From contig JAEEVL010000028.1 in the NCBI GenBank assembly GCA_016290875.1, positions 1 through 34,724 on the forward strand: a stretch of DNA of 34,724 bases. Direction: 5' to 3'. The first letter of the stretch is position 1; each line of letters begins with the position of its first letter. The notes beneath the pieces were generated by a model. It was given only the letters and a program-made list of their open reading frames with translations, was not told the DNA's origin and made no database searches. Positions 15,421-24,018 of this stretch are shown in pieces. Both the position numbers and the translations under genes were made by a program. This stretch comes from Ruminococcus sp. GTDB lineage: Bacteria > Bacillota > Clostridia > Oscillospirales > Ruminococcaceae.

Positions 15421-18400
15421 TTATATCTCACCTGTTTCAAATTCATCGCCGGTTTCAGCAGCTTCTGAAATACTCTCAGCTATATTGCCAGGTGTCTGTA
15501 AAGTAAATATTTCTGGCAGAGTTATCTCTGCGCCAGTTGCTTCCTTGACAGCGTTAGCAAGACTGATTGCCGAAAGCGAATCACCGCCTAAACTAAAGAA
15601 CTCGTCCGTAACTCCTACACCGCTGAGCTTCAGTACCTTTTCAAAGCACTCAACTATTTTTGCCTCGGTCTCATTCTGTGGCAGCTTATGAGTTTTTTCA
15701 GCACTTCCGATTGCAGCGGACGCAATTTCAGATAGCTTTTTTCTGTTTATCTTGCCATTTGATGTACACGGCAGTCCATTCAGAACGGTTATCCCCTGCG
15801 GCAGCATATATGCAGGCAGAGTAGCTTTGGCATCTGCCATAAGCTCTGACGTATCAGGCACCGCCAGCTTATTCCTGCGTTTCAAAGCAAAGATACAAGT
15901 CTCAACCGCTGTCATAAGCTCATCGCTGATAAGAGGAGTGATTCTGAAACGCTTATTCAGCTTGTCCTCCCATTCATCAGCGCACAACAGAGGAAGTTCT
16001 CTGTCTCGCAGTTCTCTGAATCCTTCTTCGTACAGTCCGGCAACACTCAGTACAATACTACTGTTGCGGTTCTGTTCTATCATAAGCACGATACCGTCCT
16101 GTTTCAGCAGGTCGTCTGTATTTTTAAGTGCCGTTTCGACATCAACTGCTCTATGTATGGTATTGTCAGAGATAACTACATCGTATGCAAACATACAGTC
16201 GGCCGCTGTTTCTTCGTTGATATCAAAATGCCTGTATCCGACCTTGATGTTTTGGAGCTTTTCGACCTCGCTGTTGTAATAATACAAGCTGCTGTCAAGG
16301 TAATCGAGAATACAGTTCTTACCTGCGAGATGTTTATCTAAATACCGTAGAAGTCCGCCCTGACGAGCTGCAAGAACTGCTACCCTTAATGTATCAGATT
16401 TGCTTTCTAATCGCTTTTTCAGCACCTCGCCAATGACGCTGTACTTGAAACTGTTCAGTGGCACAATATCAGAAAGGAATGCAACAGAGAGCTCGTTATC
16501 AGGCTCAGCAAGGAGATCAACAGCCTTCTTTGAGCCGTACATAACTTCCTTTATCTGAGTCTTATATCTGATGAGCATACTGTATATGTCTCCGTCATCC
16601 TCAGACGTTTTTCCGTTGTATGCATCGGCAATATCAGAGAGTATGCCATAATACTTCCGGTAGTTCTCAGTAACCTTGTACTCGTTGATATCACCGCTGC
16701 TCAGCAGTTCCTTTATGAATCTGTCAGCCTGGCCGTCAATTGATGCGTAGAAGCTCTTCAGAGCTTCCTCGGCTTCTCCAGTATTACTGAGATCAGCAAA
16801 GAACGAATCTGAACCAAGTAGGAGCTTTTCTGTTTCTGCTGCGGACAAAGTTTCATCAATACTGTTCTCGGTTTCACCTGTAATCTTAGGCGTAACAAAA
16901 GCGTATATCTTCTCGTTGCCTGCCAGTACACAAACAGCATCTTCAACGGAAGAGTTCTCCTTCAGAACCTGATCTATCTCGGATAACTCTATTCTGTATC
17001 CGTTGACCTTAACCTGATGATCCTTTCTGCCAAGAAATTCTATGCAGCCGTTCTCTCTGAATCTTCCAAGATCACCTGTTATGTATGCCGCTACGCCATT
17101 GTCATCAAAAAATGCTCCGGCAGTTTTCTCAGCATCGTTCAGATAGCCGTCTGCTACTCCTGCACCTTCTATGACGAGTTCGCCCTTAACATACATCGGG
17201 CAGTTTCTTCCTCTTTGGTCAACCACTCTGAACAACTGTCCTGTCAGCGGATAACCGTACGGGATACTATTCCAATCCTTCTGAAGCGGCAAAGTTACAT
17301 CGTAGAAATTCGACCAAATAGAGGCTTCCGTTGCACCGCCGAGTGAAACGAGTTTCGCATCTGTAAATGCAGAATTGAACTTTTCGGGAAGATCAAGTGG
17401 TATCCAGTCTCCTGACAAAAGCGCAAGCCTAATCTTATTTTCACCTATCGCTTCATTACTCTCATTCCACATAAGGAGCATACTCATTATAGCAGGAACG
17501 GTATTCCATACAGTCACGCCGTATTTTTCAATAAGCTTTTTCCAACTTGCAGGGTCACGTTTCATATCCTCTGTTATCGTAACAACAGCACCGCCGACTG
17601 AAAGCATACCAAATATATCATACACCGACAGGTCAAAATCAAGTGCTGATATGGCGATAGTCCTGTCGTTCTCACCGATATTATATCTTGCGTTTACATC
17701 ATATATCGTGTTATAGGCGCTTTTGTGCTTTATAACAACGCCTTTTGGCTCGCCTGTGGAACCTGACGTAAAGATAACATAAGCAGTATTATCGGATTCA
17801 GCCTTTGAAGCGCTTATTGGAACGGAACTATCAATATCCTCAATGAAAAACAGCTTTACTCCCTCCGGATAATCAACTGTTTCTGAAAGAGTTCTGCTGG
17901 TTACTACAAATTTAATATTGCCCCTTTTGTAAATATACTGAGCCCTTTTTAGTGGCTGATGTGTTCCAACCGGCACATAGCCTGCACCTGATATCAGGAT
18001 GCCAAGAGCTTCTGCTATCTGAGCCGGACCTTTATCAAGGGTAACAGCTACAAGGTCTCCGGGCGCAACGCCGTTCTTTTCGAGCAAACCTGCCAGCTTC
18101 ATCGCTTTATCCCTTAGCTCCGCATAGGTAAATTCTTCACCGTTTCCGCCGTCTATGATTGCTGTATTACCAGGGGTTAACTCAGCAATATGCAGGAAAT
18201 CCTCAATAAGAGTCTTAGGCTGGATATCCTGATTAGCATAATTGAGATAAGGTATATCATTGATTTTCTGTTCAAGCTCAGTGAAGAATATCTCCTTATC
18301 CCATACGCTCTCATCACTGCCAAGCTGTTGAATATAACTTCTGAGGCAGCCAAACATTTCATCAAGCATTCCGTCAGGAAAAAGTTCATCTACGCTGTCC

Positions 18401-19815
18401 CACTTAATGAACAAGCCGCCGTTTTTCATATCAAAAATTTGAAAATCTATCCATACCTGTGGCGTCTGAGATATCATAAAATCAAGGCCACCGAAAGTTT
18501 CGGCTATTTTTTCACTAACTACAGGCTGTCCGACATTATATGCAAACACAACATTGGACGATCTGCCGCGCTTCGACATATCTCTGAGAACATTGACACC
18601 TGAATAATTTGAGTGCTTTATCCTCTCATGGAAATGCTTCTGATTATCGGCAGCAGTCTCAATGAATGATTTCCTTTCAGTAAGATCAACATCAAAAATT
18701 AGTGTATTTGAAAAGTCGGCAATTACATCTTCCATCCACGGCTCATAGGTATTTCTGTTGAACAGGGGCATATTGATATTGAATTTTCCACTCTCACTCC
18801 ACCTGTCAAGAACAGCTGAATAAACTGTCAGGAGCACCATCGCCGGAGTTATTGAAACAGACGAAGCCTTTTTTATGCTATGCCATATTTCAGGAGATAT
18901 TTCACACGAACGTGTGTTAAATCTGACTTTTTCAATATCCTCGCCACGCTTTTTCAGCGGTATCTGAGGATTATCAGGTATATTCTCCAGCTGACTCAGC
19001 CAGTATTCCTTATCCTCAGCCTTATCGTTCATCGAATTATTTTTAAGATACTCTTTGAATGAGAATTCAGCAGTCTCCTTTGATAATTCTTCGCCGTTGT
19101 ACAACTTGCATAGATCATCCATTATTTTCTGAAAGCTAATGACATCAGCAACGACCAGGGAAACATCATATATCAACTTCTGAGAGCCGTCAGCGAACTT
19201 AACAAGTGCAATATCAAAGGTTTGGGCATTTTCTATATCAAGCTTTCTGTGTGATATACTATCGCGCAGTTTAATGAATTCTGCTTCGTCACTGACCTCA
19301 TATACGGCCAGTTCCCTCGGCACAAAATCCTTTATCTCCTGTTGTCTACCCTCAGGCAGGAATTTTGTATGTAGCATAGGATGATGCAGCTGCAGCTTCT
19401 TATACGCTTCATTGAGCTTATTCTCATCGATTGTTTTTCCGCTGAATTCCTGATAGGCATGGCAGTCAACGCCGCCTAATTTCAGGCCGTCACGTCTGCC
19501 AATAAAGTAGGCAAACTGAACAGGTGTAAGTTCATACGGCTCATATCGGTCTGTTGCAGCTTGCTTAGCTGCCTTTCTTTCCTTTCTTAGCTTATTGATC
19601 TGTTTATGCCAGCTTTCGATGTACGGATCCTCAATAAGATCAGCAAATTTTACACGGCTTCCTTTTTTTCTGTATTCATTGACTATCCTCATTATATCAA
19701 GCGACTCTATTCCCTGCTTTATCAGGTTTTCATTTGCGTCTATCGTCTCACCGGACGGCAGGAGTGCCTGAACTGAAGATATTATTTCCTCTGTACTAAA
19801 CCTGTTCTCTTCCAT
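15421..19815 (-). CDS. NRPS1: ArCP - Cy - A(Cys) with embedded MT-like domain - PCP (PchE-like)
   Basis: The protein has 1464 residues. An N-terminal aryl carrier domain (about 5-75) has its phosphopantetheine serine at S38 in GIESLD. A heterocyclisation domain (about 92-510) opens LTPVQFAYFIGR and has SQTPQVWID near 449-457. An adenylation domain (about 535-1365) has TSGSTGEPKG at 683-692, and its pocket residues D728, L729, Y732, N771, L799, S801, L825, I833, W834, K1355 spell the cysteine code DLYNLSLIWK. About 350 residues (975-1325) are inserted between core motifs A8 and A10 and look like a methyltransferase with a degraded SAM motif, as in the epimerising insert of PchE. The PCP at about 1385-1455 carries S1413 in GGDSL. 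Length and order match PchE, which loads salicylate and adds the first thiazoline. Confidence 0.9.
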   Translation of the reverse strand: MEENRFSTEEIISSVQALLPSGETIDANENLIKQGIESLDIMRIVNEYRKKGSRVKFADLIEDPYIESWHKQINKLRKERKAAKQAATDRYEPYELTPVQFAYFIGRRDGLKLGGVDCHAYQEFSGKTIDENKLNEAYKKLQLHHPMLHTKFLPEGRQQEIKDFVPRELAVYEVSDEAEFIKLRDSISHRKLDIENAQTFDIALVKFADGSQKLIYDVSLVVADVISFQKIMDDLCKLYNGEELSKETAEFSFKEYLKNNSMNDKAEDKEYWLSQLENIPDNPQIPLKKRGEDIEKVRFNTRSCEISPEIWHSIKKASSVSITPAMVLLTVYSAVLDRWSESGKFNINMPLFNRNTYEPWMEDVIADFSNTLIFDVDLTERKSFIETAADNQKHFHERIKHSNYSGVNVLRDMSKRGRSSNVVFAYNVGQPVVSEKIAETFGGLDFMISQTPQVWIDFQIFDMKNGGLFIKWDSVDELFPDGMLDEMFGCLRSYIQQLGSDESVWDKEIFFTELEQKINDIPYLNYANQDIQPKTLIEDFLHIAELTPGNTAIIDGGNGEEFTYAELRDKAMKLAGLLEKNGVAPGDLVAVTLDKGPAQIAEALGILISGAGYVPVGTHQPLKRAQYIYKRGNIKFVVTSRTLSETVDYPEGVKLFFIEDIDSSVPISASKAESDNTAYVIFTSGSTGEPKGVVIKHKSAYNTIYDVNARYNIGENDRTIAISALDFDLSVYDIFGMLSVGGAVVTITEDMKRDPASWKKLIEKYGVTVWNTVPAIMSMLLMWNESNEAIGENKIRLALLSGDWIPLDLPEKFNSAFTDAKLVSLGGATEASIWSNFYDVTLPLQKDWNSIPYGYPLTGQLFRVVDQRGRNCPMYVKGELVIEGAGVADGYLNDAEKTAGAFFDDNGVAAYITGDLGRFRENGCIEFLGRKDHQVKVNGYRIELSEIDQVLKENSSVEDAVCVLAGNEKIYAFVTPKITGETENSIDETLSAAETEKLLLGSDSFFADLSNTGEAEEALKSFYASIDGQADRFIKELLSSGDINEYKVTENYRKYYGILSDIADAYNGKTSEDDGDIYSMLIRYKTQIKEVMYGSKKAVDLLAEPDNELSVAFLSDIVPLNSFKYSVIGEVLKKRLESKSDTLRVAVLAARQGGLLRYLDKHLAGKNCILDYLDSSLYYYNSEVEKLQNIKVGYRHFDINEETAADCMFAYDVVISDNTIHRAVDVETALKNTDDLLKQDGIVLMIEQNRNSSIVLSVAGLYEEGFRELRDRELPLLCADEWEDKLNKRFRITPLISDELMTAVETCIFALKRRNKLAVPDTSELMADAKATLPAYMLPQGITVLNGLPCTSNGKINRKKLSEIASAAIGSAEKTHKLPQNETEAKIVECFEKVLKLSGVGVTDEFFSLGGDSLSAISLANAVKEATGAEITLPEIFTLQTPGNIAESISEAAETGDEFETGEI

Positions 19816-19862
19816 TTTTCACCTCATAGTTAATAAACCTGTCTGAATTAAAAGTAACTTTA

Positions 19863-20609
19863 TTATATCGAGTCTTTTATATGATCTGCTATGTACTTTC
19901 TTACTTCTTCTGTGCTCTCATTGTAAGCAAAAAAGTGTCCGCCTCTGAATTTCATTAAGCTGAAAGTGTTATTTGTATAATCCTGCCATCTTTTCATTGT
20001 TTCAATATCAGCCGATATGTCGGTATCACCGCACATTGCATATACAGGACAGCTTACATTATTCCCGTCATAAAGATAATTCTCAGATAACTTATAATCA
20101 GAATAGATCACCGGCAAATAAAAATCCATGAATGTCTTGTCATCAAGAAGTTCTTTCGGCGTGTCTCCCAGTCTGATAAGCTCATCTCGCAGGCTATCCA
20201 TTCCCATAGTCGTCCTGTACGGTGAAGTATCTTCATCAGCAGGTGCCTGTCTTCCGGCAACAAATAAACCTTCAACACGTTTGCAGTATTTCTTTTCTAA
20301 AATCTCCGCGAGACTGAAAGCCATAACTGCTCCCATACTATGTCCATATACAAAAACCTTGTCTGCTCCTGCATCGGCTAATACCTGTTCAGCGGTTTCG
20401 TTTATCAGCTCCTGAAAATCGGTACGACATTTTTCACTCATTCGTTTGCGCCTGCCAGGTATCTCAACAGGAATCACTTCTATGCTTTCATCAAGATTTA
20501 TCCAGTCTTTGAATATCAAGGAGCTTCCGCCGGCATGATTGAAGCAATACAGCTTGCAGCGACGCTCACCGTTCTCATTTTTATACGGGAACCACACATT
20601 TGGCATCAT
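19863..20609 (-). CDS. Type II thioesterase (GrsT/PchC-like)
   Basis: The protein has 248 residues with an alpha/beta-hydrolase fold. It shows the oxyanion motif FNHAGGSS (24-31), the nucleophile elbow GHSMG with S91, an Asp in CGDTD and a final RGGHFF histidine. The start is 7 bases after AAAGGAGC and overlaps the NRPS2 end by 29 bases. Such enzymes clear wrongly loaded carrier domains. Because neither NRPS has a built-in thioesterase, this one or the second one (31265-32047) may also release the product. Confidence 0.9.
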   Translation of the reverse strand: MMPNVWFPYKNENGERRCKLYCFNHAGGSSLIFKDWINLDESIEVIPVEIPGRRKRMSEKCRTDFQELINETAEQVLADAGADKVFVYGHSMGAVMAFSLAEILEKKYCKRVEGLFVAGRQAPADEDTSPYRTTMGMDSLRDELIRLGDTPKELLDDKTFMDFYLPVIYSDYKLSENYLYDGNNVSCPVYAMCGDTDISADIETMKRWQDYTNNTFSLMKFRGGHFFAYNESTEEVRKYIADHIKDSI

Positions 20610-23600
20610 TCAAAAGCTCCTTTATATATTCTGATGTAGCCTTAACTGTTGAATAATTCAGCATTTGTGTCAGTATACCGTCAAAAGGTACTTTATCGCC
20701 AAATGCCTTATTGATCTCAGTTGCCGCAGTTATCATCACAACGGAGTCAGCTCCTATGTCATAGAGGTCCTCGTCTGCGTCTATGTCAGCAACATCAAGT
20801 ACCTTTTCCCATACTGCACTTACCGTTTTCAGTACCTCATCAGCAGAACTCGACTTTTCAGCCGTTCTGTCATTTTCTTTTATGCTGCTGAGAAGCTCAG
20901 TAATTATCTGCGCTGACTGCTTGCGGTCTATTTTGCCATTAACTGATAACGGCAGCTTATCTGTGAAGAATATCTTTTTAGGATACATATACTTAGGTAT
21001 CAGCCTGCTTAAATCATTCAGGATTCTTTCTTCTGTCAGTCCGTCTTCATTTCCGACGACGAGTGAGGATATCGTTTTTTCCTTTGCTCTGCTTTCAACA
21101 GCAACAACTACGCACTCTCTGACCTGATCAAGGTTTCTCAGCGCATTTTCTATTTCGCCAAGCTCTATCCTGTAACCGTGGACCTTAACCTGATTGTCCA
21201 TTCTTCCGAGAAATTCAATATTTCCATCGCTGAAGTATCTGCCGTAATCGCCGGTCTTATAAATACGCTCGCCGTTTTTGTATGTCACAAAGCTCTTTTC
21301 TGTGATATCAGGAGCATTGAAATACTCTTTAGCAAGTCCCTTTCCGGAAATATACAGTTCTCCCTTTACACCTATCGGGCACTCATCCATTTTTTCATCA
21401 AGTATCATAAAGCCCTGGTTTGCAAGAGGCTTTCCGTATGGTATGCTCTGCCACCAGTCTTCTTTCTTGCTGTACTCATAGAATATCGACCATATCGAAG
21501 CTTCCGTTGCTCCGCCGAGACTGATAAACCTTGTATCAGGCGCATAAGGCTTGAGGTCATCAAAAAGGTCTATGTCTATCCAGTCACCCGAAAGCATTAC
21601 CAGACGCGGGAATTTACGTCCCTTAAGCTCATTTGAGCTGATGTAATTATAGTACATCTTCATAAATGCCGGAACACTGTTCCAAACGGTTATATTCTCA
21701 TTTTCGACAAGCTCAGCCCAGTGTGAGGGATCGATATATCTTTCAGTTTCAGGATATACTATCTTTCCGCCAACTGAAAGAAGTCCGAATATATCATATA
21801 CAGAAAGATCGAACCACAGATTTGAAAGAGCCAGAGCTGTATCATCTTCTATGACATTAAAACGTCTGTTTATGTCCTCTATCGTATTGACTGCGCCTTC
21901 ATGTGTTATAACAACTCCCTTAGGCTTTCCTGTCGATCCAGATGTGTGGATAATATAGGCTTCATCGCTAAGTTTATTCACGCATTTCAAAGAAGAAATG
22001 CTGCCATTTTCTATCTCATCTATATTGATTCTCGTTACATCAGCTGGAAGTGGCTCATTGTAAGAACTAAGCGTTATAACTTTATTGATGCCGCAGTTTG
22101 TTATGATCTCATCGCGGCGCTCCACAACGCCCGATGCGTCTATCGGAACATATACGCCTCCGACCGAAAGAATTCCGATAACAGCAAATACCTGCCAGTA
22201 TGATTTCGGCAGTATTATTGCTATTTTTTCATTAACAGCCGCACCAAGCCCGCTGAGTTTCTCTGCAACACCCGCACTGTATTCTCCAAGTTCCTGATAT
22301 GTTACAGTCACATTTCCCTGTCTGACAGCAATTCGTTCAGGACTATCTTTAATTCGTTCAATTATCTCGCTGTGAATTAGATGTGTAGGTAGTTCGGCTT
22401 TCGTAGCATTTGCAGCATCAATAGTTTTTCTGTCTGAAGAAGGGATGCCTACTAAATCTGTCTGCTCCCAGAGTTTCGGATTTTCTGCCAGTCTGTTCAG
22501 CAGTTCTTCAAACATACCAAACATCTTTTCAACTGAATTCTCAGGGAAGATACCCTGCCTAACGTCCCAGTTGACACTCAGTCCGAAATCGCCGTCCATC
22601 GCCTGACAGTCAATGAATACCTGAGGTGTACTGCTGATGCAGCCATCTGTCATCCTGCCCTTTAACGAAGACTTAATCTGTCCGATAGACGACGTGAATA
22701 CATACGGGAACAGCGCCATATCCGAATTTCTGGATTTAGCATACTCTCTTACTACCTTTACTCCTGAGAAAAGCCTGTGACCGATATCAGAGAACAATTC
22801 GTTTCCAACAGCGAGACATTTCTCACAGAAAGGCTTCTTCTCACGCATATCGACTTTCAGGATATCCGTAGTTGTAAAATCACCTATTATCTCGTTTATC
22901 TTTTCATCAGCATTCATTCTGTTGAGCAGTGTCAGATTCAGAGAGAAATCCGAATTCTCCGACCACTTTTCAAGCACAGATGAATAAGCCGTTATAAGTG
23001 CAACTGTCGGAGTTACTCCGTATTTCTGCGCAGCATCTTTAAATCTGAGATACCTATCGATATCCATATCATATCTGAACCTTTTGAAACAAGGTTCTGC
23101 TGAGGCGGAATCGCTCAGTATATCTATTCCAGGCGCAGGCGGAAGACTCTTTACCTTCTCCAGCCAATATAGTCTGTCCTTCTCGTAAGCGATACTCTCC
23201 GTGTATTTTTCATAGGCTGACATATATTTATGAAATGTGAGTTCTACCGGAGATTCCTGTACATTATCTGGTTCAAAATATCTTGTTTCAAACTCATTGA
23301 GAAGCATCATAACGCTTGTCCAGTCAGCAACTATGAATTCAATAGTCAGCTGCATATATGAGCGGTCCTTCAGTCTGACAACTGATACCGCAAACGGATA
23401 TCCGTCAGTCAGATCAAACTGCCTTCCTGCTGCTTTTTCTCTTAGCTCTGTAAGTCGTCTTTCAAGCTCTTCATCGTTAAAACTTCTGTAATCATAAAAA
23501 TCTACCTTGAACTCTTCTTTTTCCCTTATGACCTGATAACCATCAAGAGTAAAAGATGCACGGAGCATCTCATGACGCTCTATGAGTTTCCGCCATATTT

Positions 23601-23949
23601 GTTCACACCTGACTGGATCCATTTCTTCATATTCAAATTCAAGCAGTATCTGACACGATACCGAGCCGTATTTTATGTTGTTTCTTCCAAGGATATAAGC
23701 TGCCTGTATATCTGTCAAAGGGAATTTCTCATACGGTGATACTTCTGTATCTTTCAATAGATCCTGCATTGTAAGCCTATCTCTTTCAAGGTATTTCAGA
23801 ACCTCAGGCTTGTTGTTCTTCAGGAATGCCTTGTCTTCGTCGCTCAGGCTGCCTTTTGCAGCCTTGAAAACGATCTTTCCGTCATTTGCTTCCAGCGTTA
23901 TCCCCTTGTTTTCTATCTCAGCCAATCTCTTAGCTACAATATTTCCCAT
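20581..23949 (-). CDS. NRPS2: docking domain - Cy - A(Cys) - PCP
   Basis: The protein has 1122 residues. Residues 1-56 resemble a TubC-type N-terminal docking domain. A heterocyclisation domain (about 73-500) has LTDIQAAYILGR, FTSS at 418-421 and STPQVFID at 440-447. An uninterrupted adenylation domain (about 525-1010) has TSGSTGKPKG at 669-678 and pocket residues D714, L715, Y718, N757, M785, S787, L811, I819, W820, K1006 (DLYNMSLIWK), again the cysteine type. The PCP has S1069 in IGADSV. Unlike PchF it has neither a methyltransferase insert nor a thioesterase. It should add the second cysteine. The start follows GAGGAGAG. A predicted iron operator 15 bases upstream suggests an internal promoter. 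Confidence 0.9.
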   Translation of the reverse strand: MGNIVAKRLAEIENKGITLEANDGKIVFKAAKGSLSDEDKAFLKNNKPEVLKYLERDRLTMQDLLKDTEVSPYEKFPLTDIQAAYILGRNNIKYGSVSCQILLEFEYEEMDPVRCEQIWRKLIERHEMLRASFTLDGYQVIREKEEFKVDFYDYRSFNDEELERRLTELREKAAGRQFDLTDGYPFAVSVVRLKDRSYMQLTIEFIVADWTSVMMLLNEFETRYFEPDNVQESPVELTFHKYMSAYEKYTESIAYEKDRLYWLEKVKSLPPAPGIDILSDSASAEPCFKRFRYDMDIDRYLRFKDAAQKYGVTPTVALITAYSSVLEKWSENSDFSLNLTLLNRMNADEKINEIIGDFTTTDILKVDMREKKPFCEKCLAVGNELFSDIGHRLFSGVKVVREYAKSRNSDMALFPYVFTSSIGQIKSSLKGRMTDGCISSTPQVFIDCQAMDGDFGLSVNWDVRQGIFPENSVEKMFGMFEELLNRLAENPKLWEQTDLVGIPSSDRKTIDAANATKAELPTHLIHSEIIERIKDSPERIAVRQGNVTVTYQELGEYSAGVAEKLSGLGAAVNEKIAIILPKSYWQVFAVIGILSVGGVYVPIDASGVVERRDEIITNCGINKVITLSSYNEPLPADVTRINIDEIENGSISSLKCVNKLSDEAYIIHTSGSTGKPKGVVITHEGAVNTIEDINRRFNVIEDDTALALSNLWFDLSVYDIFGLLSVGGKIVYPETERYIDPSHWAELVENENITVWNSVPAFMKMYYNYISSNELKGRKFPRLVMLSGDWIDIDLFDDLKPYAPDTRFISLGGATEASIWSIFYEYSKKEDWWQSIPYGKPLANQGFMILDEKMDECPIGVKGELYISGKGLAKEYFNAPDITEKSFVTYKNGERIYKTGDYGRYFSDGNIEFLGRMDNQVKVHGYRIELGEIENALRNLDQVRECVVVAVESRAKEKTISSLVVGNEDGLTEERILNDLSRLIPKYMYPKKIFFTDKLPLSVNGKIDRKQSAQIITELLSSIKENDRTAEKSSSADEVLKTVSAVWEKVLDVADIDADEDLYDIGADSVVMITAATEINKAFGDKVPFDGILTQMLNYSTVKATSEYIKELLNDAKCVVPV

Positions 23950-23963
23950 TATTCTCTCCTCAC

Positions 23964-23979
23964 GATAGTATATACTAAC
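23964..23979 (-). promoter_or_regulatory. Predicted iron operator inside the NRPS operon
   Basis: Plus strand GATAG-TATATA-CTAAC, between the AMP ligase and NRPS2. On the minus strand TATAAC lies 6 bases before it, a possible -10 box, but the -35 region is poor. It may serve a weak internal promoter for the two large NRPS genes. Confidence 0.5.
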
Positions 23980-24018
23980 TTTAGGGTTATAGTTATTTTC
24001 AGTTATAATAGTTTTATA

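Noticed and set aside
20581..23949. A methyltransferase or thioesterase domain in NRPS2, as in PchF
   Set aside because: Motifs A8 and A10 are close together (about 925 and 1006) and the protein ends shortly after the carrier domain, so neither domain is present.
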